A stretch of 64,000 bases of DNA from Ziziphus jujuba (Eukaryota > Streptophyta > Magnoliopsida > Rosales > Rhamnaceae), in contig NC_083383.1 of assembly GCF_031755915.1 (NCBI RefSeq), forward strand, positions 27,799,001 through 27,863,000. Reading direction: 5' to 3'. Under the pieces are notes generated by a model. It saw only the letters and a program-made list of their open reading frames with translations. It had not been told where the DNA came from and did not search any database. The position numbers and the translations under genes are program-made. Positions 12,888 through 24,543 of the stretch are shown one piece after another (the stretch's first letter is position 1; each line of letters opens with the position of its first letter).

Positions 12888-15800
12888 TTGTTATCATGGT
12901 CAATGTGAGATTTGTAAATGAGCTGGTAATTATTTGATTTATTAATTAAAGTTAGGATGAAATAATAAATAACTAGAATGTGGAACATGCATATATACGT
13001 CAACCAAAATCATATCCAAAAGAAATTAGACATTAATGATAACGTGCAGAGGTGAGGCTGGTCAAACTCCGATTAGTAAATAATATTCTGAATCTGACAA
13101 GGTTTATGTTTCACATTCTTTTATTTGATTCAGATCTGATGGCATTATATTAATTTGATGCTTTATATATAAAGCGTGACACCTAAATCTGATGCCCCAA
13201 TGAGAATAGACCAACCATGCTGCGCACAAAGACTGGAAAGGATGGAAACCAAACCAATAATATTTAAAAGAGCATATGGGAAACGACCAGCTGTTTTTTT
13301 GTGCGGAATAGAAACCGTGTCGTGCTGAATTTAATATCATACTCTATTACTATCCGTGAGCAGTCTTGTCAAATAGCACGCATCTTTTGAAGCTTTTATT
13401 TAGAAAGAAAAGCCAGTCTTTTTACATTTAATTACCAAGTTGTCATTCTTCAATCTATATAGTTTTTCATCCTCTCTACTAGAAAAAGAGATATAATGTA
13501 ATCGTTACATTCATTTTATTCTGTGTAATTTCCTGATAATGTAAAATTGAAGAATATATAATTATGCGCAACGTAAACTCTACAACGTTTTTTTTTTTAC
13601 GTGTTCGACTATATAATACAGCTTAAACTTATTACAACATGTGTCATCCATGTAACAAGTACATAAAAAAAAATAAAATAAATAAAAAAAAAATAAGTTT
13701 TTCCTCTTTCAATATACAATGGGTAAGTCATTGAGGTAAAATTTCACCTGCAACCGCTTACCTACTGCAAACCAATTCCTTATCTTCTTGCATGTTAAGT
13801 TTTGTTCTCCCAGAAATTATGTTAAAAAAATAGTTGATGGCAAGGTGAATAATTATATTCCATAAATTTAGATTTGTAATGGGTTTGTTGATATGATGTG
13901 GGTTTTTTGATATCAAATTATTAGTTTTTTGTTAGCAGTGGAAATAGAGGCTCCCCAAATCAAAATCTCCATCAATTTAAACTATATTTGACTCGATTTG
14001 ATGTTAATAGTACAAGATTATTCTTTTGTATAATTAATTATATTTTTGTATCTTCAACTATTTGGGTTTTATATTTTTAATTTTTAATTTTTAAGAGTAG
14101 TTATTTAGATTTTAATTTTTTAAATTTAATGTAGATCAGTTAAATCCCTATTTAATCAAATAAATTGATAACAATTTCATCTAGGTCGTCACTTTTTCCT
14201 GATTGATCAACATTCTATCATTTTTTTTTTCTCACGTATTTTACAGTACAATGAATTGCTATAAATTTATTTGGTTAAATTGAAAACCGGATTAATCTGT
14301 AAAAAATTTAAAAAATTGACGATTTGAATCATTATTTTTGAAAATTAAAAATCTAAATTGCAAAATCATATATATGAAAAATATCATAATGCAACTAACT
14401 ATACATGAGAATTCAATTTGTGATTTAAAAAATTATTTTGTTATATATAGATATCTATATATATATATATATATATATATATTTACATACACATATTTTT
14501 TACTTTATACTCTCACGTTGAAGGTTTTGAAAGTAGTGGAGATCTCGACGGTTAAATTACTTAATTTCAATAAAAGCTATTTCTCATTGTCAAAAAAAAA
14601 TATTTAAAAAAAAAAGGGGTAAAATTGTAGTACAAGCAATGAATAATTTTATTAGAAAAATGGTAGCTTTGTAATTAAATAGGAAAAAATGGCTCTTCTT
14701 TTTAAATTGAAGCTAAATTTGAAAGACGAGCGCTATGTTTCAAAGTCCTAAATTCAGCGTTCAGCCGGTAGATTGTCTTATTATCTAATCCACCAACGCA
14801 GACCTAAGATACAAGGTGTCAAAAAGGGTGCGGCACGCATATGCATTATTATTTTTGTCACTTTGCTTTTTGTTTTGTTTTTTTGCTTTTTTTGGGTAAA
14901 TTGCTTTGCGTCGACATTGTTGCAACGTATATTAATTGTTCAACTTAATGAAATTCCAATTATATCCAAAGCTTTTTCCAAATTTTCAAAATATTCACTT
15001 TGCAAACAAGAAGCTGATAAAGTGAAAAAGGAGGGCAATAATGCAGCCACAAGGAAAGGAAAATGAGATGATAATGATCTTTTGTAGACGAAATCTAGAA
15101 GATGTAGAAATTGTTAGTCACACCCCAAATTTTGCGAATTTGAGATGTGAATAAAACAAGCCAAAAACAAATTGAAAATACATCTTAAAAAAATAACGAC
15201 GCAAGCAAAACTTTATTTAAAATATAATAATGTACCAGAATACCTTAAAAATATGCGGAACATGTTAATCAAAATTTAAAAATATACTAACAGAATACCT
15301 ACAATGAAATTAAAATCCTAAACCATAAAGAAAATACAAAAATTAGATGAAATCGAAAACTTTGCCAAATCTTTATCTACTTGCCACTTCAATTAATAAA
15401 TACTTGAAATCATAACAAAACTAAAGTGTGTGATAACTTAGTAAGCTACTAAGTTTTGTTTATATAATTAAATAATTAAAACCATATACTTATAAACACA
15501 AAACAAATATTCGAATACATTTCAAACATACCTTAATACAAATATAATTAATTCATTATATATGGCAAATAAACTTACACACAAAAGAATTCATGGGCCA
15601 AATATCTCCAAAACTAGTCAAAACAATTATGCATAGTTATTGTCAAAATAATTGAGAGCTTATAAATTCATATTTATCTAACTATCAGATAGGACTTCTC
15701 TATGAATAGTTACTTGTTTGCAACCCAAAAATAAAATCAACATATGTGAGGCAAATACAAATGGAGAAATCGAAGATTTTAAAATACATGAACACTCATT

Positions 15801-18110
15801 ACCAGAGGGAAGAGTACCCTAATCATAAATAAACCCTCCCATATGTAACAATTTAAATATATTCGAAGGTGAAGAACCATAAGTCATTAGTGAAGATTCT
15901 AACATAATTCATCTCCACTAATGAATATATGCATACTTACAAATATGAATCATTAGAGAGGACCCTAACATAATCGATCAAAGTTGCCTACGAAGCACCA
16001 ACTAGAACAGACTATCAAAACCATACAAAATTTATATCAAAAGTTTCACAAATCCATAACATATCAAAGATTCGAAACAAATTATTATATCACAGATTCA
16101 AAAACTAGTTCATATAAAAAATATTACGAACTCACAAACATAATAAAGTTTCAAAAATCATTTTTCAAAACATAATCATTTGTTTGCAAAAAAATAAGTA
16201 ATATACAAAATCAATACTTTTCAAATAAATACATAGGCTATGTTATGGTTTTAGAAAAAAGTCTAGTAAACTTATCCTAAATGTGATAAAAGAACAAAGC
16301 AATATATATTCAGTAGACTTCAAAACAGATTCTCAATTTATCAATTTATAATACAAATTTAAGAATATCATATAAGCTTAACATATCCAACAAAATAATA
16401 ACCATAATAATAAGCTATCCACATAAACCTTTAACTCTCTCTTCCAAGCTAAAAGAGATCTATGAATAATAAAAATATAAACATACTTTCTAAAGCAGTT
16501 AGAGTCATTCTAAAAACTCCTTTTAATGTCTTTGTACAAATACTTACTCATCAACTATAAAATCATAAACCTACAACAAATAATCATATCACCCAAACAC
16601 AATTATAATCCCAATATCATTAACCAGACCCAAAACAAGAATTAATTCCTTAATCAACCAATATCATCTCAATGTGAAACTTAGAATGGTATTGTACACG
16701 CATAAGTGACTGTAGTAAAAATTTTAGATCAAAATCATAATTAAAACACATTCAAAACTCATTGGAAAGTTGATACAAAAATACTAAAAATATCAAGATT
16801 TTTTAAACATGTATTTAATATCTAATTTGTGTCTCATCCATAAAATTTTGTTTTCATTTGAAATTTTACAAAATAATACCAGATACATATATGTACTCAT
16901 AAATTTTTATGGTCCAAACAAAAGTAAAAAACATGATCAAAATGAATTTATAACTTACTAATAGAAATTGAAAACAATGGTTCACAAGATTTAAAGAAAA
17001 ACTCACTGAATAAAGTACAAGAACAAAAGAAGTGAAATTTTATAGAGTTCCACTATATATAGTAGAAATACTATATAAAAATTATTAGCTTTATTAAAGA
17101 CCAAAAAATAATTCAAATTGAATTTCTATTCTTACTAGAGTAGACTAGGAAATAAAAACCGAGAGCAAACACACATCACTTAGAAAATCATCTCAGATAA
17201 AATATAAGAAATTTGATGCCAAATTTTTACAGAGTAAAAGTAAACATACAAAGGATATTGCATATAAATTTCAAGTCAAAATAACTTCCTTTGGGTATAT
17301 TTTGAAATTTTACTAATTAGTCATATTGCTACCATATAGAAAAACCACACAAGAAACATAAATTGCAAAATAATTTGAAAAAATATCGAAGTCGACTCAA
17401 ATATATGTCTACAGATTCATGATGTCTAGTATCATCCATAAAAATCTCAAAGTTAGATAAAAATTTTAGATATTTAAAAATAAATCCAAACAATCACATC
17501 ATACAAATGCTCACAAAAATTTCATATTGAAGTTTAAGAATCTAAACTTCAATCTAACCTTAGAAACTTATCCCATGTTAACAATATCGCCCTTGGATTC
17601 CCTTTTGAACATCCACAGGAAGCCTGTTTAGAGACAATCTTATCAGACTTTCAACTGAAAATCCGACAGAACCTTCTTATAATTTAGACATAATCCTAAT
17701 TGTATCTATGGATGGAAAACACTTCTAAAATTGTTCACAAAGAATAATGGCCTCATTGTCCTTTTCTACTCCAAATGTAAGTACATTTCCAATTATGATA
17801 AGTAATTATACACATCAAGCCTAGTCTACTAGAGCAGTTCTATGAGTACAAGTATTTGATACGAGAGACGAGAAGATATATATATATATATATAAGTGCA
17901 AGTCCACCAAAATAGCAAATGAAATATGACTATGTACATCTGCAGCAGAGAATGGATATGATGAAGATGCTTAGACATATGATATGGTATTGAAAACATA
18001 TAAAACATGAGACGAGTTTAATGAGTGAATATTAGTATTGTAATTAGATATATATATATATATATATATATTCACAAATCCATTTCTCTCAAAACTGTAC
18101 TTGATAAGCA
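12888..18110. other. intergenic between NPF gene 1 and the copia element, no gene recognised
   Basis: This is 5.2 kb of AT-rich DNA. The first few hundred bases are the upstream region of NPF gene 1. From about 15113 the sequence GTTAGTCACACCCC resembles the start of another gypsy-type LTR, and the following 2.6 kb has the same uniform A-rich texture. I could not find a matching end or second copy. An imperfect direct repeat of about 70-bp period (CATTAGTGAAGATTC / CATTAGAGAGGACCC) lies near 15885-15980. Open frames at 14338-14607, 14773-15066 and 15984-16175 show no recognised domain and low-complexity composition. Confidence 0.45.
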
Positions 18111-18612
18111 TGTAGCCAAGCTACATACAGATAAGCTGTCCTTCACACCAGATTTGGTCACACCAGATACACCGGAACAAATATGGATATGGTCACACCA
18201 GATACACCAAAAAAGCTCACACCAGAAAAGGTACCACTCACACCATCAGCACAAAATCTGCTACCAGGAATGGAAGGAAATATTTGAGACCTCAAACATA
18301 CTCCAACCATCAGACCAGGAAAAGAAAGAATATTGAAGCAGTAAACTAAGGAAAGGATCTGTTTTGAAAAGGGAAGATCTTCTACTGGTTGACTAGCTGT
18401 GCAAGGAAACCAATGCCCGTTGGTTTGAATAACAAGCTGCATAAGGCAATCTTTTTTCATCTGTATATAGAAACTTCACAAAGGCACCTCTAAAAGGCCT
18501 TTTATAACTTTCCTTTTGAACTTTTATTTCTTTGTATAAATGCTATTGTACTATTCTGTGAAAGACACGATTGACAGAAATATAAAAATTCAAACAATTC
18601 TCTATTTGTTCA
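18111..18612 (+). repeat. 5' LTR of the copia element
   Basis: It starts TGTAGCCAAGC and ends TTCA, giving TG...CA termini, and is followed at once by the primer-binding site. About a dozen differences, including one single-base indel, separate it from the repeat at 21007-21509. It contains a repetitive block of ACACCAGATACACC-like units. In the 3' copy this block is open in the integrase frame, so it may be old pol-tail sequence captured in both repeats. Confidence 0.75.
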
Positions 18613-18624
18613 TGGTATCGGAGC
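18613..18624 (+). other. primer-binding site of the copia element
   Basis: TGGTATCGGAGC immediately follows the 5' LTR. It matches the 3' end complement of initiator tRNA-Met (usual TGGTATCAGAGC) with one difference. Confidence 0.8.
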
Positions 18625-18653
18625 AAATAACTTCCGCAAAGCTTTCATCTGTC

Positions 18654-19436
18654 ATGAACACTCAAACCGAAACCTCTTCTCAAAACAGAATGCCTTCAAA
18701 CTCCCAAACTGAACTAGTCCTTACAATTTAGGCATTCCACCAGTGTTTTAGTTTAGTTTTTGTAAAACTAAACAACTCTAACTTCCTCCTCTGGCGTTCA
18801 TGAATACTACTACTGATTAGGAGTTTAGGAATCTCACATCATCTCACCAGTCCTGAGCCACCATGTAAATTTCTGCCGGATGAAAAAGAGGTTCTAGTGT
18901 TTAATCCAAATCACAGCAATTGGATTAACAATGATGGACTACTAAGAACTTGGCTACTTAATGCTATGTCCAATGACATTCTGAGCTTGAATGTGGGAAT
19001 AGACAATGCTTATTCCCTCTGGAAATCAGTGGAGGATCAGTTATTACCTACAACCAAGGAACAAGAGCATCTCCTCAAGGACAGGCTTGCATCCATAAAA
19101 AAGGGATCAGCTTCAACCGATGAATACCTACGTAAGTTCAAACAAATCTGTGATAATCTCAGTGCTATTAATGCTCCTGTTTCAGATGTGGACAAGGTAT
19201 TTTCCTTTGCTAGAGGACTTGGACCAAGTTATAAGGATTTCAAGATAGCCATGGTTACAAAACCACCATACCCTTCATTCAATCAATTCGTTCTGGCATT
19301 ACAAAGTCATGAACAAATGATTGAAAATGAAACTGAGACAAGCAAACATGATTTTGACCAAAATCAAGCTTTCTTTGGACAATGTGGTAGAGGCAAAGGC
19401 CGTGGAAATCAAGGTGGCAGATTCAACTAAAAGGGA
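18654..19436 (+). pseudogene. copia gag remnant
   Basis: An ATG at 18654 opens a Ser/Thr/Gln-rich N-terminus typical of copia gag, which stops at 18729. The next part resumes in another frame with FVKLNNSNFLLWR-like coding near 18750-18805. The main frame 18897-19430 encodes the conserved gag core: AWLLNAMS-like WLLNAMS, LWKSVEDQ, KDRLASIKKG, YLRKFKQICDNL and ALQSHEQMI, then a Gly/Arg-rich tail. Frameshifts and the stop at about 19428 break it from the zinc knuckle that follows. It is the nucleocapsid/capsid precursor of the element and not a host gene. Confidence 0.82.
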
Positions 19437-19535
19437 AAAGGTTTTACACTAGCAGGATGATACATTGGGAACACAGACAAAAAGAAACCAGATCAGCAAT
19501 CATTCAGTGACCTCGGATCAAATCAAAAACCCGAA

Positions 19536-21006
19536 GGTAAAATTTTCTGCCAAATTTGTGACAAACCAAATCACATTGCTATAGATTGCTGGCACAGATT
19601 TGATCACTCATACACCGAGAAGGAGGTTCCCGACACACTAGCAGCTCTCAAAATCACAGAAAATGATGAAAAGTTTTATGCTGATTCAGGTGGAACTACA
19701 CACATGACCAATGATATTGGTAAGATTCATAGTTCTTTTCCTTTCACTGGTAGAGATAATATATATGTTGGAAATGGACATGGGCTTTCAATCACTCATA
19801 TAGGTAATACATCTATTAAAACAAATAAAGGAGATTTAAAACTCAAAAATGTTTTAGTGGTTCCAAAATTAAGGAAAAACCTTTCATCGGTTAGGCCAAT
19901 TGACTAAAGATAATGATTGTGTTTTTGAATTTTCTTCTAATGGCTTTGTTATAAAGGATTGCAGCAACAAAATTCTAGCCACGAGCCACAAAAGGGGGAA
20001 GCTCTACGTCCTTGATCATGAAGAACATCAAGCTTTAAATACAATAAAAGCTTCGTCAGATACATGGCATCAAAGGATAGGGCATCTGAATCACAAGTTT
20101 TTAAGAATTCTTCAATCCAAAAACATTATTAATATTTCTAGTTGGACAAATAAATTTAAAGTTTATGAACGTTGTCAGTTAGGAAAAAATTGCAAACTTT
20201 CTTTTGGCTAAACTAATAAAATTTCCAAGCTACCTTTGGAAAAGGTTCATTGTGATTTATGGGATCCTACCCCAACGATTTCTTCTTAAAATATACGATT
20301 CTATGTTGTTTTTGTTGATGATTTTTCTAGGTACACATGGTTATATCCTTTACGAAGGAAATCTGACTTCTTTGAGTGCTTTATCCGACTTCTTTGAGTG
20401 CTTTCTTAAATTTCAAAGATTGGTTGAAAACCAACTTGATCACAAGATAAAAATTTTTCAAAGCGACGGGGGTGGTGAATTCAAATCAAATGCCTTTCAA
20501 CAACATTTGCTCAAATGTGGAATCTTGCATCAAATGTCCTGTCCAGGTACACCTAAACAAAATGGTATTGCAGAACGAAAACATCGAAGCATAGTTGAAA
20601 TGGGACTCACTATGCTGTTCCATGCTAATTAACCAATGAAACTGTGGGTTGAAGCTTTCTTGACTGCTACCTATGTTTTGAATCGCCTACCTATAAATGC
20701 TTTAAAAAATGAAACTCCTTATTTTCAACGTTTTAATAAATATCCAGATTATGCATATCTAAGGATTTTTGGATGCAAATGTTATCCTTATCTAAGAGAC
20801 TATGGCAGGAATAAATTCTTAAGAAAAACACTCCCTTGTGTGTTTGTTGGTTACAGCTCCCAGCACAAAGGTTTTAGGTGTTTATATCCTCCTACAAATC
20901 ACATTTATATTTCTAGATATGTGGTTTTTGATGAAACACATCTACCCTATCATTCTTCTGACAAAAATCTGACTAAACACATTGAATTGATAAATTTTCC
21001 TAACAA
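19536..21006 (+). pseudogene. copia zinc knuckle, protease and integrase remnant
   Basis: In order: a CX2CX4HX4C knuckle (CQICDKPNHIAIDC, about 19549-19590), the protease box YADSGGTTHM (about 19678), a pre-integrase HX4H...CX2 region (WHQRIGH, about 20064; ERCQLGKNC), and an integrase core. The core has FVDDFSRYTW (about 20309), FQSDGGGEF (about 20457) and QNGIAERKHR (about 20560), so the D,D,E triad is recognisable. An extra base near 19891 shifts the frame after VPKLRKNL. A 22-bp tandem duplication (two copies of GACTTCTTTGAGTGCTTT near 20361-20402) causes another shift, and an in-frame stop follows FHAN at 20630. The last frame (20636-21241) covers the integrase C-terminus (RLPINAL, FGCKCYPYLR, FVGYSS) and reads into the 3' repeat. 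Confidence 0.85.
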
Positions 21007-21509
21007 TGAAGCCAAGCTACATACAGATAAGCTGTCCTCCACACCAGATTTGGTCACACCAGATACACCAGAACCAAATATGGATATGGTCACACCAGAT
21101 ACACCAGAAAAGCTCACACCAGAAAAGATACCACTCACACCATCAGCACAAAATTTGCTACCAGGAATGGAAGGAAATATTCGAAACCTCAAACATACTC
21201 CAACCATCAGACCAGGAAAAGAAAGAATATTAAAGCAGTAAACTAAGGAAAGGATCTGTTTTGAAAAGGGAAGATCTTCTACTGGTTGACTAGCTGTGCA
21301 AGGAAACCAATGCCCGTTGGTTTGAATAACAAGCTGCATAAGGCAATCTTTTTTCATCTGTATATAGAAACTTCACAAAGGCACCTCTTAAAGGCCTTTT
21401 ATAACTTTCCTTTTGAACTTGTATTTCTTTGTATAAATGCTATTGTACTATTCTGTGAAAGACACGATTGACAGAAATACAAAAATTCAAACAATTCTCT
21501 ATTTCTTCA
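21007..21509 (+). repeat. 3' LTR of the copia element
   Basis: It starts TGAAGCCAAGC and ends CTTCA, and matches the 5' LTR over its full length at about 97 percent. The integrase frame continues into it for about 235 bases. It contains a TATA-like TTTGTATAAATGC near 21427 with a following short transcript-leader-like region, as expected for an LTR promoter. Confidence 0.75.
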
Positions 21510-21521
21510 CTCTCTTTTAAA

Positions 21522-23970
21522 TGTCAGGATCCATTTAGGACTCGCTTACCAAAACCATAGTCTAGCTTTGACTAAGCAAATCTTACTGGAGGTTCCTATC
21601 TGAAATCCAGTAGCATCTCCCTCAAGAGTTGGACTTACTCAAGAATTTTCTATATAAAAAATACAATCTAATAATACCACTGCCTTATTCATTCCATCTT
21701 ACTACAAGATTTTTCTATAAAGGTGCAGCACTCCAATAATAAAGGGAACATGCACAAAATTTATAATAATAAATTAACAAAAGTAGTATTTAGAAATTTT
21801 ACACCCAACATTTAGTACCAGAGTATATCAAGAATTTCGTTTAAGAACAAAAATAACATAAATACAAAAGTAATAATAATACTATTACGAAGATAAAAAG
21901 GATGAATGTTCTACGTCAAATATGGCAATGGAAGAAGAGACGACGAGTTCACACCACTGACGATCAAAGTCCACTAGTTTTCTGGACCTAAGGGAACAAA
22001 TTTAAAAAAACAAAAAAAATAATTAGATGCTAATCATCCCAGTAAATGACACCCATCTAAGTATTAATGATAGTATTATAAAAGTAGGAAATATAATGAA
22101 AAGTAAATAAATAAATTAATTAAAAATTAAAATTAAGTAATTTAAAAATTATTTATAAATAAGAATTTTCTCTAAAAACCCTCACTAATTTACTCAATCT
22201 AAAAGGTTCCCCTTTTAAAATTATTTTTCACAAAACCCATAATTCTTATATTCCCCAAAAATTAAAATAATTATGGAAAATATAAATACAATAAAATAAA
22301 AATAACAATGGACATAATTATAAATATAGATATAAATTTAAGACAAGAATAAAATTAAAATTTAGGTAAGATAAAAATAATAGAATAAATTAATACAAAA
22401 CAAAATAAAATAAAAATAGTATAATATGATAAAAGTTAAGTTCAATGCATCTAATAATTTATAAAATAGCAATTAAATAATTTTAAAACATAATTTAAAT
22501 AAATAAAATATATTTTAAAACATTTTACCTTTAAAACATGTCCCATATATTAACCTGATGTAGCATATTATATTCCAAGTGATGTCAGACGGTACTTGGC
22601 ATCCCAAATATCCTCTAATAAAGAGATAAAAGAGATACCTATAATCAGATACCTTGGCGATCCAAGGCACTAATGCTAACAACGTGTCATCTTGTGGCCA
22701 TCTTGTGGCCAAGGAAAGATTGGCCTATTCGCACCGTACAAAATATCTACCGACCATCTTGCCCTTAGCTCACGTAGGATGACTAAATAATATACGCACG
22801 CTAATCAATAATATACAATATAAAATATAAGTACTATATAGTCCATCTATAACAATAAAAATGGGCAAATGTAACACACATAAAATTTTTATAAACCAAT
22901 ACCAAATTTTAAAATCAATTTACCAACCTAAAAAGTTTCCTTATTTTGATGTAAACCAAAATTTATAAATCCACAAGTTTTACAAAAAATATTCTTTTCC
23001 ACAACAAACACATATACATTTGTTTATATATATATATATATATATATAATTTTATATGGAAATAATTCATTTTTCAAACCAAAATTTCCATTTATACAAA
23101 ATTAAATAAAAAAACAACATCAGTTTATATAACACAAATAATAATAATTATTCTTTAATTAATATGCATCACATAATTTTTTAGAAATTTAAATAATGCA
23201 ATTAACATAAATATTATTACTCAAAAATACATTTGAAAAATATACCACTTACTTGAAAAGTGGGTCACTCTAGATCCTTCACAAGATCGAACCCTCAGTT
23301 AATACGGATGCCTAAAATATCACAAAATGCAATACCAATTAAAATTATATTTTAATAGGGTATTTTACATATACTTTATCCAGGGGAGCTAACACAATCC
23401 TCAACTAAAATTAACAATCTTTAGCCCAAAAATGAAACTTAGAGTGTAGAGATCGCGACGTGAGTCTTACCTATTGGAGATTTGACCGACGGTGGTGAGG
23501 ATCTCATCATGAAGTCCTCGGCAAATTGATGCTCCCGAATCTTGTGATCTAGCTTGAATTTAGCCAAACGAACCATGAATTTGGATTTAAGAGGGTTAAA
23601 TTTGGTGCAAAGGGGTGGTGGTTCAGCCAGGAACTCATCGAAATCAGGGAATCGGCAAGCTGTTACCGCTGCTCGAAAAATCTCTGGCACCGGCACGTCT
23701 GATGGCCGCCAGCCATGAAATTTTAGGGAAAGTTCGGCCTTTAAGTGGATAACACAGTGTTGGTGGCGGTGAAGCAGTGGTGGCTAGAGAGAGAGAAATC
23801 AATCGGCGAAGCTCACTACCACCGCCGACAAAAATGGTCTGATCCCAACGCGTCGCTCGTAATCTCGCCTTAAAATTTGGATGGCCAGCTGGTCTTGAGG
23901 TGGTCTTCACTATGGGTTGGCACGTGTAGTCCCTCGATGGCTGAAGGTGGTGAAAATAAGGGACAATTTA

Positions 23971-24006
<36 letters not shown>

Positions 24007-24543
24007 CTCTCTTTCCTCCCCCTCCAAAGTCCAAATGGCGCAATAAAATGCCATCTCTGGTGCCACTATGCACTAATGGGATTGGCATATGTGGCACGTG
24101 TCAATGGGGTGTAGTTTGCATGTTTTTCACTTACGTGAAAATATACCTGATAATATTAGTCACAAAAAAATACTTAAAATTTTATAGGTCCGTCAGTTTT
24201 CAATTATAAATCTAAGCATACTGCTAGAATATAAATTTGTATCAATAAGTATAATAGTATACAAGATAAAACAAAAAATTATAAAAAAAAAAAGATTAAA
24301 TTTGTCTCACTTGATCAATCCAAATTATAATTTATTTCTTTTATAACTTTTTAATTACAGTTCCGATTTTAGCATATTGCTAGTCTATAAATTCAAATGA
24401 AGGTGTATTTCACCACATTGCCTTGGTCAATATAAAATTATCATCACAGCAAAAAGTCAAATTTAAGTTCACTTGATCAATCCTAATTAATTTTGGTCAA
24501 ACTTGATTAACGCGCAAAAATTTTAGCTTATTTTGATACGGGA
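21522..24543 (-). mobile_element. Ty3/gypsy long LTR, copy C
   Basis: The left edge TGTCAGGATCC is the reverse-complemented family 3' terminus. The body contains the family marker GGTACTTGGCATCCC near 22590, a (CT)n tract at about 23971-24003 and TTGAC-rich blocks. The right end fades near 24543 (GATACGGGAG) without the usual GTGTTACA, so it is truncated or mutated. No target-site duplication was found. No coding region is attached. Open frames at 23439-24209 are the moderately GC-rich promoter-like part of the LTR, seen in every copy. Confidence 0.75.

Larger units (their letters stand above)
18111..21509 (+). mobile_element. Ty1/copia element lacking reverse transcriptase
   Basis: Two direct repeats of 502 and 503 bp (18111-18612 and 21007-21509) flank a primer site, gag, a zinc knuckle, protease and integrase. 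The order protease-integrase with no RT before it is diagnostic of Ty1/copia. RT and RNase H, which should follow the integrase, are absent: the integrase frame runs directly into the 3' repeat. No polypurine tract is visible before that repeat. Several frameshifts and stops make it non-autonomous. The five flanking bases (AAGCA and CTCTC) do not match, so the insertion is not cleanly bordered. It sits between the two NPF genes, 12 bp before gypsy LTR copy C. Confidence 0.85.

Noticed and set aside
14773..15066. 97-codon plus-strand frame with a hydrophobic stretch
   Set aside because: The hydrophobic stretch comes from T-rich low-complexity DNA; no recognisable domain, splice context or promoter.
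15113..17760. Possible further gypsy-type LTR starting GTTAGTCACACCCC
   Set aside because: The start looks right, but no matching end, TSD or second copy could be found in the window.
20950..21357. 135-codon minus-strand frame, with a shorter copy at 18158-18460
   Set aside because: Antisense shadow of the repetitive start of the copia LTR; present in both repeats.
23439..24209. Four open frames near a CT microsatellite
   Set aside because: LTR copy C sequence in several frames; the matching part of other copies shows no conserved frame.
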